DNA from: Actinomycetes bacterium
Lineage (GTDB): Bacteria > Actinomycetota > Acidimicrobiia > Acidimicrobiales > Aldehydirespiratoraceae
DNA: 64,000 bases
Assembly: GCA_024276495.1 (NCBI GenBank)
Contig: JAJRXC010000036.1
Span: 29,385 to 93,384, forward strand
Reading direction: 5' to 3'
The notes below the pieces were generated by a model that saw only the letters and a program-made list of their open reading frames with translations, was not told the DNA's origin and made no database searches. The translations under genes were made by a program, and so were the position numbers. Below are positions 25,926-33,750 of this stretch, piece after piece. Numbering within the stretch: position 1 is the first letter of the stretch; every line of letters begins with the position of its first letter.

Positions 25926-26499
25926 GGTCACCGAGATCTGCGAGCTCCGGGGTCCGTTCGGGCTCATGGCGTTTCACGGCGGCAATCTCGAACGTTGCAC
26001 CGACGTCATCGCCCGCGAGGTGGCCGAACGCACCGATTCGTCGCTCTACGCGGTCGTGCAGGCCCCACCGTTGCGCGAGCACATCCCGTCGACGGCGTTC
26101 GACCCGGCCCACTCCCCGGCGCTGGCGGCGTTCATCGGCCATGTCGACATCGTCATCGCCATCCACGGCTACGGACGCGAGGATCGCTTCTGGGACGTCC
26201 TGCTCGGCGGCCGCAACCGCTCCCTCGCGACCCATGTCGGACACCATCTCCGCACCGGGATCGACGACCGTTTTGGCGTCGTCGAGGACCTCGGCGAGAT
26301 CCCGGAGGAGCTTCGGGGCCAGCATCGCGACAATCCGGTGAACCTCCCCGACCAGGCCGGCGTGCAGATCGAGCTCCCACCGACGACACGGTGGAACCGA
26401 GAGGAGGCGGAGTGGTCGGACTGGCAGGGCACCGGTCGTGCCCCGCACGTCGAACGGCTCATCGAGACCCTCGCCACGGCCGTCGACACCTGGCCCTGA
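25897..26499 (+). CDS. Poly-gamma-glutamate hydrolase family protein (DUF867-like)
   Basis: A 200-residue soluble protein resembling the zinc peptidase family of phage poly-gamma-glutamate hydrolase. It has FHGGNLERCTDVIAREVAER near the N-terminus, a central VDIVIAIHGYGRED and VGHHLRTGI. His, Glu and His of these motifs are the likely metal ligands. The ATG lies 29 nt inside the end of ccdA, so the pair is tightly linked. The biological substrate is unknown; a gamma-glutamyl or cell-wall-linked amide bond is possible. Confidence 0.65.
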   Translation: MFRTLLARPEVTEICELRGPFGLMAFHGGNLERCTDVIAREVAERTDSSLYAVVQAPPLREHIPSTAFDPAHSPALAAFIGHVDIVIAIHGYGREDRFWDVLLGGRNRSLATHVGHHLRTGIDDRFGVVEDLGEIPEELRGQHRDNPVNLPDQAGVQIELPPTTRWNREEAEWSDWQGTGRAPHVERLIETLATAVDTWP

Positions 26500-26505
26500 G
26501 CCATC

Positions 26506-27138
26506 TCAGGGGGCGAGCCGCTCGATCCTCCAATGGTTGTCGACCCGGCGATACTGAAGGCGATCGTGCAAACGATCGGGTCGGCCCTGCCAGAACTCGA
26601 CGCGGCGCGGCGAGATGAGATAGCCGCCCCAGTGCGGCGGTCGGGGAACCTCCGCCGGGAACCGGGCCTCGACCTCTCGCCGGCGGGCTTCGAGCTCGGC
26701 CCGAGAGGCGATCACCGCGGACTGGTCGCTGGCCCACGCGCCGATCTGGGCGCCACGGGGACGCGACGAGAAGTAGGCGTCGGACTCCTGATCCGGAAGG
26801 TGCGCCACGTCGCCCACCACGCGGATCTGGCGTTCGATCTCCCGCCACACGAACGTCAGCGCCGCCCGCCCGTTGGCCTCGATCGCCCGCCCCTTCGCCG
26901 ACCGCCGATTGGTGTGGAAGACGAACCCGCGCTCGTCGGCGCCCTTGACGAGCACGGCGCGCGCCTCGGGCCAGCCATCGGTACCGACGGTGGCAACCGT
27001 CGCCAGATTCGCGTCGAACGGGTCGGTCGCGGCCCACGACTCGAACCAGTCACCGAACTGCGTCATCGGGTCCGGCGCGAGATCGGCCTCGCTCAGCCCG
27101 TCCCGGCCGTACTGCTCGCGCATCGCCGCAAGGTCCAT
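26506..27138 (-). CDS. pdxH: Pyridoxamine 5'-phosphate oxidase
   Basis: FMN-dependent oxidase making pyridoxal 5'-phosphate from PNP/PMP. 210 residues with PDPMTQFGDWFESW, ARAVLVKGADERGFVFHTN, SAKGRAIEAN, SDAYFSSRPRGAQIGAWAS and the C-terminal VEFWQGRPDRLHDRLQY, all standard. The ATG follows a TAGGCT box by 6 nt. Divergent from the first fluoride channel gene across a 22-bp gap. Confidence 0.95.
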   Translation of the reverse strand: MDLAAMREQYGRDGLSEADLAPDPMTQFGDWFESWAATDPFDANLATVATVGTDGWPEARAVLVKGADERGFVFHTNRRSAKGRAIEANGRAALTFVWREIERQIRVVGDVAHLPDQESDAYFSSRPRGAQIGAWASDQSAVIASRAELEARRREVEARFPAEVPRPPHWGGYLISPRRVEFWQGRPDRLHDRLQYRRVDNHWRIERLAP

Positions 27139-27144
27139 GCCGGC

Positions 27145-27150
27145 AGCCTA
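27145..27150 (-). promoter_or_regulatory. TAGGCT -10 box of pdxH, overlapping the divergent box
   Basis: TAGGCT on the minus strand lies 6 nt before the pdxH ATG. Its TA pair (27149-27150) is shared with the opposite TACGGT box. Confidence 0.6.
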
Positions 27151-27154
27151 CGGT
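27149..27154 (+). promoter_or_regulatory. TACGGT -10 box of the first fluC gene
   Basis: TACGGT is followed by 6 nt and the GTG at 27161. It overlaps the pdxH -10 box on the other strand. Confidence 0.6.
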
Positions 27155-27160
27155 GCGGCC

Positions 27161-27523
27161 GTGGAGCTACCGAAGTGGACGATCGTCGCGGCCGGCGGCG
27201 CAGCCGGCGCGGCGCTTCGCTGGCGCGTGGTCGAGGCCACCGACGACGCCCTGTGGTCGCTTGTGGGCGTCAACGCCGTCGGCGCGTTCCTTCTCGGCAC
27301 GATCGTGCACGGCATCTTCGATCGGGGCACCACGGTCCGGCTGATCTTCGGAGTCGGGTTCTGCGGCGCCCTCACGACGTTCTCGACGCTCGCCGTCGCC
27401 GTCGCCGGCCGGCTCGAGGACGGCCGGCTCGTCGACGCGATCGGCGTCGCGGGCACGAGCGTGGCCGCGGGTCTGGCCGCAGCCGTTCTGGGCGCCTCGA
27501 CCGCACACCGGGCCGCCCGATGA
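27161..27523 (+). CDS. crcB: Fluoride channel subunit, first of two
   Basis: FluC/CrcB fluoride exporter, 120 residues, four helices. It has GGAAGAALRW at the start, NAVGAFLLGTI with the conserved Asn, and GFCGALTTFSTLAVA, the Phe/Thr/Ser track that lines the pore. Gram-positive bacteria often make heterodimers from two adjacent fluC genes, as here. The TGA overlaps the next ATG. Confidence 0.9.
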   Translation: MELPKWTIVAAGGAAGAALRWRVVEATDDALWSLVGVNAVGAFLLGTIVHGIFDRGTTVRLIFGVGFCGALTTFSTLAVAVAGRLEDGRLVDAIGVAGTSVAAGLAAAVLGASTAHRAAR

Positions 27524-27843
27524 TCGTCGTGGGCTTCCTCGCCGCCGCGGTGGGCGGCACCCTGGCCCGTTGGCAGCTCGCCGAGCGGCTTCCGCGGCCG
27601 AGTGGGACCTTCGTCGCGAATCTCACCGGCTCGTTCCTGCTCGGCCTCCTGGCCGGCGCCGGCACCGACTCGGGTCTGCTGTTCGGCGTTGCCGGGCTCG
27701 GCTCGTTCACGACCTTCTCGACGATCATGGTCGAGGTCATCGATCTCTGGACGAGCGACCGTCGTCGGGCGATGCTCTACCTGGCGCTCACACTGGTCGG
27801 CGGCGTCGCCTCCGCCTGGCTCGGGCTCCGGCTGTCGCGCTGA
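27520..27843 (+). CDS. crcB: Fluoride channel subunit, second of two
   Basis: Second FluC/CrcB protein, 107 residues, four helices: GGTLARWQL, FVANLTGSFLLGLLAG and GLGSFTTFSTIMVEVI. Its ATG overlaps the stop of the first copy (ATGA), so the subunits are co-translated and probably assemble together. The last 67 nt overlap, on the opposite strand, the 3' end of the methyltransferase gene. Confidence 0.9.
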   Translation: MIVVGFLAAAVGGTLARWQLAERLPRPSGTFVANLTGSFLLGLLAGAGTDSGLLFGVAGLGSFTTFSTIMVEVIDLWTSDRRRAMLYLALTLVGGVASAWLGLRLSR

Positions 27844-28475
27844 GCGGCCCGCCGCACCACACACCAGGTGCCACCACCGGCCCGCGAGGCGTCGGCGCGC
27901 CACGCACCGGGAAGCGCGTGGACGACATCTTCGGCCGACAGATGGATCGGCGTGGCCTCTCCGAGCGTGTTGACCCACACGATCGCGCCGTCGGACGCGA
28001 GCACCCGGTCGACCTCGCCGGGGAAGAGCAACATGTTGAGCAGGACCAGAACGTCGACGCTGGAGTCCGCGAACGGAAGGCAGCTCGCGTCGGCCCGGGT
28101 CCACGGGGCGAGACCCGGGGGTGCCTCGGCCAGCATGCCGGCCGACAGGTCGACGGCCGCGGCCACCGGGCGATGCCGGACGATGACACCGGTGCCGATC
28201 CCGGTGCCCGCCCCGAGCTCGACGAGGACACCGGCCGGAAGTTCGGCCCGGGCGAAGACGTCTTCGAGCGCGGCCAGTCGGCCGGGCACGTTGCGGGTGT
28301 GCCAGCTCTCGGCCAGCGAATCGAAGATGGACTGCATGATCGCCGAGTGTTCGGGGCTGAACTCGCCACCGTCGGCCATCTCCTTGGTGACCAGCCGGAT
28401 CGGATGGTCTGGCGCCAACGGGTCGAGCCGTTCGATCTCCTGTACCGGTTCGAGATGACGGACCCGGCCCGCCAC
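27777..28475 (-). CDS. Class I SAM-dependent methyltransferase
   Basis: 232 residues. SAM site VLVELGAGTGIGTGVIV, acidic motif II AAAVDLSAGML and ADASCLPFADSSVDVLVLLN. The substrate is unknown. The GTG start lies just after the serS stop (1-nt gap), so it is a second gene of the serS operon. The C-terminal ~22 residues (RRAAQRDSRSPSQ onward) are low in order and overlap the 3' end of the convergent fluC gene. Confidence 0.75.
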   Translation of the reverse strand: MAGRVRHLEPVQEIERLDPLAPDHPIRLVTKEMADGGEFSPEHSAIMQSIFDSLAESWHTRNVPGRLAALEDVFARAELPAGVLVELGAGTGIGTGVIVRHRPVAAAVDLSAGMLAEAPPGLAPWTRADASCLPFADSSVDVLVLLNMLLFPGEVDRVLASDGAIVWVNTLGEATPIHLSAEDVVHALPGAWRADASRAGGGTWCVVRRAAQRDSRSPSQAEATPPTSVSAR

Positions 28476-28476
28476 G

Positions 28477-29766
28477 TCAGCGGGCCCCGGTGATCTCGGT
28501 CATTCCCCCGAGATACGGCAGGAGCACATCCGGCATGCGAATCGAGCCGTCGGGTTGCCGGTAGGTCTCGACGATGGCGGCCCACACCCGCGGCACCGCC
28601 AGCCCCGAGCCGTTGAGGCTGTGCACGAATCGGGTGCCCTTGCCTTCCGTGGGGCGATAGCGGACGTTGGCGCGGCGGGCCTGATAGTCGGTGCACCACG
28701 ACACCGATGACACCTCGAGCCACCGATCGGCACCCGGCGCGAACACCTCGATGTCGTAGGTGCGCGCACCGGCGCCGCTGATGTCGCCGCAGGCCAGGTC
28801 GAGCACCCGGTGGGCGAGCCCGAGGTCACGAATGGCGCCCTCGGCCCGGGCGAGGATCTCCATGTGCATGTCCTGGGCCTGCTCGGGAGTGCAGAACGAG
28901 TAGAGCTCGACCTTGTCGAACTCGTGAACCCGGAGCAGGCCGCGTGTGTCGCGCCCGGCCGAGCCGGCCTCACGGCGAAAACACGACGTGTGGGCCATGA
29001 GCCGAAGCGGGAGCTCGGCTTCGTCGAGGATCTCCCCGGCCACCATCGAGGTCAGGGGGACCTCGGCTGTCGGGATGGCCCACAGATCGTCTCGCTCGAG
29101 ATGGTACGCGTCGTCGGCGAACTTCGGGAGATGGCCGGTCCCGGTCATCGTCTCGGTCTTCACGACGGTGGGCGGACGGATCTCCTCGAACGCATCGCGG
29201 TTCCGGTCGAGGCCGTAGGAGATGAGGGCCCGCAGCAGGCGGGCGCCCGCCCCCCGATACATCACGAACATCGAACCGGACATGCGCACCGCCCGGTCGA
29301 CATCGAGGATGCCGAGCTCCTCCGCCGATTCCCAGTGTGGGATCCGCTGGTGGGGTCCGTAGCTCTCGGGGTCGTGGCCCTCGACGCGCACCTCGACGTT
29401 GTCGGCCTCGGTCAGCCCGTCGGGCGCGTCGGGCGCCGGCATGTTCGACACGTTGAGCAGCGTCGACCGGAGCTCCTCGGCGAGCCCGTCGGCTTCTTCG
29501 CCGAGTGCCTTCTCCCGCTCACCGAGGGCACGGCTCTTGGTCTGAAGCTCGGCCGCCTCGTCGCCCCGCCCGTCCTTGTGCAGCGCCCCGACCTGCTTCG
29601 ACAGCTGCTTGATCTCGGCCCGGATGTCGTCGCGTTCGGTGCCGATCGCCCGCACCCGAGCGTCGAGACGGACGACGTCGTCGATGACCGAGGTGGGCTC
29701 TCCCCGACGAGCGATCGCCGCTTTCACGGCCTCGGGATCGTTGCGGATGAGCTTGATGTCGAGCAT
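28477..29766 (-). CDS. serS: Seryl-tRNA synthetase
   Basis: Charges tRNA-Ser. 429 residues: MLDIKLIRNDPEAVKAAIAR, an N-terminal coiled-coil arm (~30-100), class II motif 2 (TSCFRREAGSAGRDTRGLLR, HEFDKVE) and motif 3 (NGSGLAVPRVWAAIVE). Length is standard. A TACCGT box 7 nt before the ATG and the lack of a ribosome site point to a leaderless mRNA. Confidence 0.97.
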   Translation of the reverse strand: MLDIKLIRNDPEAVKAAIARRGEPTSVIDDVVRLDARVRAIGTERDDIRAEIKQLSKQVGALHKDGRGDEAAELQTKSRALGEREKALGEEADGLAEELRSTLLNVSNMPAPDAPDGLTEADNVEVRVEGHDPESYGPHQRIPHWESAEELGILDVDRAVRMSGSMFVMYRGAGARLLRALISYGLDRNRDAFEEIRPPTVVKTETMTGTGHLPKFADDAYHLERDDLWAIPTAEVPLTSMVAGEILDEAELPLRLMAHTSCFRREAGSAGRDTRGLLRVHEFDKVELYSFCTPEQAQDMHMEILARAEGAIRDLGLAHRVLDLACGDISGAGARTYDIEVFAPGADRWLEVSSVSWCTDYQARRANVRYRPTEGKGTRFVHSLNGSGLAVPRVWAAIVETYRQPDGSIRMPDVLLPYLGGMTEITGAR

Positions 29767-29773
29767 GGATCAG

Positions 29774-29779
29774 ACGGTA
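29774..29779 (-). promoter_or_regulatory. TACCGT -10 box of serS
   Basis: TACCGT on the minus strand is followed by 7 nt and the ATG of serS. Confidence 0.6.
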
Positions 29780-29825
29780 CCGCTTCGGCCCGCGGCACCG
29801 GTGCGCAATTGCCGGGCGGCGGCGA

Positions 29826-30737
29826 TCAGTGGGTCTGCTGCTCGCGCGGGGCCGGCCCCGACTCGTCGAACGCCCGCTCGACATCTTCGTAGGTGAGCCG
29901 ACGAGCCTGCCGGGCCGCGATGTCGGCGTCGCGACGGCCGCCGGTGAAGCGGAAGAAGCGGATCGCGATGAGCGTCCACAGATAGAAGCCCGACAGGACC
30001 TTCATGATCGCCCCGGCCAGCTGCTGATCGGTGGTCGGACTCAACCCGAGAACCCGGGCGTCGTTCTCGTAGGACGGGTAGACGACCTTGTCGGCCATCG
30101 CGAGCCATCCCGCCGGAACCGTCGAGATGATCGACATCGCGAAGAGGTAGAGCATCTTGGCCGGCTCGCTGAGATGAAGCTCCTTGAGCGGACCCAGCAC
30201 CGCGAACCACATCAGCAACGCGGTGAAGAAGACGCCCAGGTGAATCGAGTAGTGGAACGGGCCGTTCTCCGTGCTGAGCTTCACCACCCCATCCCAGTGG
30301 GTGAGGAGTTGGAAGGCGTTGAACAAGAGGGCGGCGACCACCGGCTTCGTCAGGAACCGCAGCACCTTCGAGCTGAGCCCGCCCTCGAAGAACAGCAGCC
30401 GGGCGAGCCACTCCGGCATCGCCAACAGCAACAACGGCGGCACGATGAACGCGATGATCAGATGCTGGAACATGTGGACCGAGTAGAGGTAGTTCTCGGC
30501 CAGGTCGTGGACCGGCCAATCGGCCGCGAACCACAACAATCCGATCCCGGCGATGAACGCCCGCTTCTGGGCCACGGTGACCACGGGCCGGCCGGGGGCC
30601 ACCACGAGCGGGCCGATCCGACGCACCGCATACAGCGACAGGGCGACGATGCCGCCCACCAGCAGCCAGACCTCGGGATGGGCCTCGAACGCCCAGGGGT
30701 TGGCGCGCTGGGTCAGGCCGGCCCCGTGCGCCAACAT
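29826..30737 (-). CDS. ctaG: Cytochrome c oxidase assembly protein (CtaG, caa3 type)
   Basis: A membrane protein of 303 residues with about seven helices, needed in Bacillus-type systems for copper/assembly of caa3 oxidase. Conserved features are FAADWPVHDLAENYLYSVHM, FQHLIIAFIVPPLLLLAMP and HWDGVVKL; the histidines in membrane helices probably bind copper. It is the last gene of the oxidase operon, 1 nt after subunit IV. Confidence 0.88.
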   Translation of the reverse strand: MLAHGAGLTQRANPWAFEAHPEVWLLVGGIVALSLYAVRRIGPLVVAPGRPVVTVAQKRAFIAGIGLLWFAADWPVHDLAENYLYSVHMFQHLIIAFIVPPLLLLAMPEWLARLLFFEGGLSSKVLRFLTKPVVAALLFNAFQLLTHWDGVVKLSTENGPFHYSIHLGVFFTALLMWFAVLGPLKELHLSEPAKMLYLFAMSIISTVPAGWLAMADKVVYPSYENDARVLGLSPTTDQQLAGAIMKVLSGFYLWTLIAIRFFRFTGGRRDADIAARQARRLTYEDVERAFDESGPAPREQQTH

Positions 30738-30738
30738 G

Positions 30739-31074
30739 TCATCGCTCCCAGAACTCGAAGGTGGCGAGGGCGATGACGTAGACCCCCACGGCCAGCACGA
30801 GGCCGCCGACGAACATGCGTGAGAAGATCGAGTTGTCGAACTTGAGGTGCATGAACCAGGTGGCCACGAGCCAGAACTTGATCACCATCATGAACAGCAG
30901 GGACGGGATCAGGAAATCTCCCCAGTCGAGCACTGTCTCGAAGTAGGTGAAGGTCTCCAGGCCGGTGAGAACGCCGAGAACCAGGGCGATCTTGATGTAC
31001 GCCCAATCCGATGGATGGTCGTGGGAATGATCCTCGGCCTCGGGGGCCGGCGTCTCGGTGACGGTTTCGCTCAT
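30739..31074 (-). CDS. ctaF: Cytochrome c oxidase subunit IV (prokaryotic, caa3 type)
   Basis: A 111-residue protein with a His/Asp/Glu-rich N-terminus and three helices: IKIALVLGVLTGLETFTYF, LIPSLLFMMVIKFWLVATWF and GGLVLAVGVYVIALATF. This is the COX4_pro/CyoD-like small subunit. It sits between subunit III (19 nt) and ctaG (1 nt). Confidence 0.88.
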   Translation of the reverse strand: MSETVTETPAPEAEDHSHDHPSDWAYIKIALVLGVLTGLETFTYFETVLDWGDFLIPSLLFMMVIKFWLVATWFMHLKFDNSIFSRMFVGGLVLAVGVYVIALATFEFWER

Positions 31075-31093
31075 TGGTCGATGCTCCGAACTC

Positions 31094-31720
31094 TCAGGCC
31101 GGGATGAGGTAGATGACGGTGAAGATGAAGATCCACACCACGTCGACGAAGTGCCAGTACAGCCCGACGATCTCCACGGTCTCGGTGTTCTTCGGGGTCA
31201 GGTTCCCTTGCACCGACGCCACGTAGAGCGACATGAGCATCAAGATCCCCATGCTCACGTGCACCCCGTGGAAGCCGGTCAGGGTGAAGAAGGCGGAGCT
31301 GGCGGGGTTGGAGGTGAAGCCGACCCCCTCGCGCAGGAACGTCGTGAACTCGTAGACCTGCCCGCCGATGAACACGCCACCGAGGGTCGCGGTGGCGAGC
31401 AGCCACGTCCGGGTGGCCGCGTTGTCGCCCCGGGTCAGCGCGGAGAGCGCCAGGACCATCGTCAACGAGCTCATGAGCAGCACGAACGAGCTCACCGACG
31501 TGAAGGGGATGTCGAAGACGTCGGTCGGGATGGCCAGGTTGGTGGGGCCGGGGCCCCGGCGCGTCTTGTACAGCAGGTAGGTGGAGATCAGCCCACCGAA
31601 CAGCAGACACTCCGACCCGAGAAACACCCACATCGCCAACTTCGTGTTGGAGATTCCCGTGGACGACCCGTGGTCTTCATGAGCGGTGTCGAGCGCGGTG
31701 TCGACCGTTGCGGTTGCCAT
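31094..31720 (-). CDS. ctaE: Cytochrome c oxidase subunit III
   Basis: A 208-residue membrane protein with five helices. Diagnostic segments are MWVFLGSECLLFGGLISTYL (with the conserved Glu), FFTLTGFHGVHVSMGILML and GLYWHFVDVVWIFIFTVIY. GGGAGGAG precedes the ATG at 31720, and the ctaD stop lies 1 nt before it. This is the intact copy; a degenerate homologue is at 35875. Confidence 0.94.
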   Translation of the reverse strand: MATATVDTALDTAHEDHGSSTGISNTKLAMWVFLGSECLLFGGLISTYLLYKTRRGPGPTNLAIPTDVFDIPFTSVSSFVLLMSSLTMVLALSALTRGDNAATRTWLLATATLGGVFIGGQVYEFTTFLREGVGFTSNPASSAFFTLTGFHGVHVSMGILMLMSLYVASVQGNLTPKNTETVEIVGLYWHFVDVVWIFIFTVIYLIPA

Positions 31721-31721
31721 C

Positions 31722-33749
31722 TCACTCTCCTCCCGCATCGTCGCCGGCGGTGACGCCGGCCATGGTCGGTTCGTCGGTGTCGCCGCCGTCGTCGTGATCA
31801 TCGTCGCCGTCGCCATGGTGGCCGTCACCGTGGCCGTGGTCGGCGTCGGGATCATCGACCGGTTCGAGCGCCCATGAATACAGGCCGAAGGCGGTGAGGG
31901 CGCCGCCGACGACGGTCAGCCAGAGAGTGAACATCAAGCCGTAGGCGATGAGCGGCATCCCGACGGCGACGACGAGCGGCCAAAACGACGGCGCCGGGAG
32001 ATGCACCCCGACCGCGGAGCCGTCCTGGGCCGCCTCCTCGATCGTGGCGATGCGAACGACGCGGTTGTCCTCGTCGTAGCCGTACTTGCGGTGCCACCAC
32101 TCGTCTTCGCTCTCGACGACGGGGATCTCGTCGAAGTTGTGCTCGGGAGTGGGCGACGGGACCATCCATTCGAGGCTTCGGGCATCCCACGGGTCGGGTC
32201 CGGGAGCGGGGAGCGACGGCGCGGCCTTGTACGAGCGGTAGACGTTGACGAAGAAGATCAACACGGCAAACGCGATCACGAACGACCCGATCGTCGCGAC
32301 CATGTTCCAGGCCTCGAAACCGAATCCCGCCGCGTAGGTGTCGATTCGCCGGCTCATGCCCTGCAGGCCGAGCACGTGCATCGGACCGAAGGTGAGGTTC
32401 ATGCCGATGAGCATCACCCAGAAGTGGACCTTGCCCCACGTCTCGTCGAGCATGTGGCCGAAGATCTTGGGCCACCAGAAGTAGGCACCGCCCATGAGGC
32501 CGAGCACACCGCCACCGAAGATGACGTAGTGGAAGTGGGCGACGATGTAGTACGTGTCGGTCTGCTGGGTGTCGGCCGGCGCGAGGGCGTGGGTCACCCC
32601 CGACACGCCACCGATCGTGAACATGGCGATCGACCCGACCGCGAACAACATGGCCGTCGAGAAGCGCAGCTTGCCGCCCCACATCGTCGCCAACCAGTTG
32701 AGGATCTTCACGCCCGTCGGCACGGCGATGAACATCGTGGAGAGGGAGAACGCGGCGACCGACATCGGCCCGATGCCCGACACGAACATGTGGTGGGCCC
32801 ACACACCCCAACCCATGAACCCGATCGCGATGCCGGAGAACACCATGAACGAGTAGCCGAAGATCGGCTTGCGGCTGAAGGTCGGGATGATCTCCGAGAT
32901 GATGCCGAAGCTCGGCAAGATGATGATGTACACCTCGGGATGGCCGAAGATCCAGAACAGGTTCTGCCACAGGAGCGGGTCGGCGCCCGCCTCCGGGTTG
33001 AAGAACTGGGAGTCGAACAGCCGGTCGAACATCAACAAGAAGAGCGCCACGGTGATCACCGGAAGGGCGAACACCAAGAGGAACTGGGTGACGAGCAGCA
33101 TCCAGGTCAAGACCGGCATGCGGAACAGGTGCATGCCCGGCGCCCGCATATTGAGCACGGTGACGATCAGGTTGATCGACGACACCATCGAGGCGATGCC
33201 GGCGATGAGCAAGCCGAACACGTAGAAGTCGACACCGTTGCCCGGCGAGAAGGTGACGCCGCTGTTGGGTGAGTAGCAGAACCAGCCGCAGTCCGCCCCG
33301 CCACCGAGGAACCACGAGGAGTTGACGAACACGGCGCCGCTGATCCAGATCCAGAACGACAAGGCGTTGAGTCGGGGAAACGCGACGTCGCGGGCGCCGA
33401 TCTGGAGGGGGATGAGGTAGTTCGCGAAGGCCGCGGCGAGGGGCATGATGAACAAGAAGACCATCGTGACGCCGTGCATCGTGAAGAGCTGGTTGTAGAG
33501 GCCAGCGGACAACACCTGGCCGTCGGGGACGGCCAGCTGGACCCGGATCAGCAGCGCTTCGATGCCGCCCACGACGAAGAAGAACATCGCGGCGACGCCG
33601 TACATGATGCCGATCTTCTTGTGGTCGACGGTGCTGACCCAGTCCCTCCAACCGTTGCCGCCCTTCGGGCGGGTGAGCATCCCGAGGGGCTGGTCGACCG
33701 TGCCGGGCGAGCCGGTCTCCAACGCGAGCGGTTCTTCGATAATGGCCAT
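31722..33749 (-). CDS. ctaD: Cytochrome c oxidase subunit I
   Basis: The catalytic subunit of an aa3-type oxidase, about 675 residues. All metal ligands are present: haem a His92 (TMHGVTM) and His407, CuB His270 (FGHPEVY, cross-linked Tyr274), His319-His320 (WAHHMF), and haem a3 His405 (AHFHYV). Beyond the core are three further helices and a ~30-residue tail very rich in His, Asp and Gly (ADHGHGDGHHGDGDDDHDD), which could bind metal. It starts 1 nt after ctaC. Confidence 0.96.
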   Translation of the reverse strand: MAIIEEPLALETGSPGTVDQPLGMLTRPKGGNGWRDWVSTVDHKKIGIMYGVAAMFFFVVGGIEALLIRVQLAVPDGQVLSAGLYNQLFTMHGVTMVFLFIMPLAAAFANYLIPLQIGARDVAFPRLNALSFWIWISGAVFVNSSWFLGGGADCGWFCYSPNSGVTFSPGNGVDFYVFGLLIAGIASMVSSINLIVTVLNMRAPGMHLFRMPVLTWMLLVTQFLLVFALPVITVALFLLMFDRLFDSQFFNPEAGADPLLWQNLFWIFGHPEVYIIILPSFGIISEIIPTFSRKPIFGYSFMVFSGIAIGFMGWGVWAHHMFVSGIGPMSVAAFSLSTMFIAVPTGVKILNWLATMWGGKLRFSTAMLFAVGSIAMFTIGGVSGVTHALAPADTQQTDTYYIVAHFHYVIFGGGVLGLMGGAYFWWPKIFGHMLDETWGKVHFWVMLIGMNLTFGPMHVLGLQGMSRRIDTYAAGFGFEAWNMVATIGSFVIAFAVLIFFVNVYRSYKAAPSLPAPGPDPWDARSLEWMVPSPTPEHNFDEIPVVESEDEWWHRKYGYDEDNRVVRIATIEEAAQDGSAVGVHLPAPSFWPLVVAVGMPLIAYGLMFTLWLTVVGGALTAFGLYSWALEPVDDPDADHGHGDGHHGDGDDDHDDGGDTDEPTMAGVTAGDDAGGE

Positions 33750-33750
33750 C

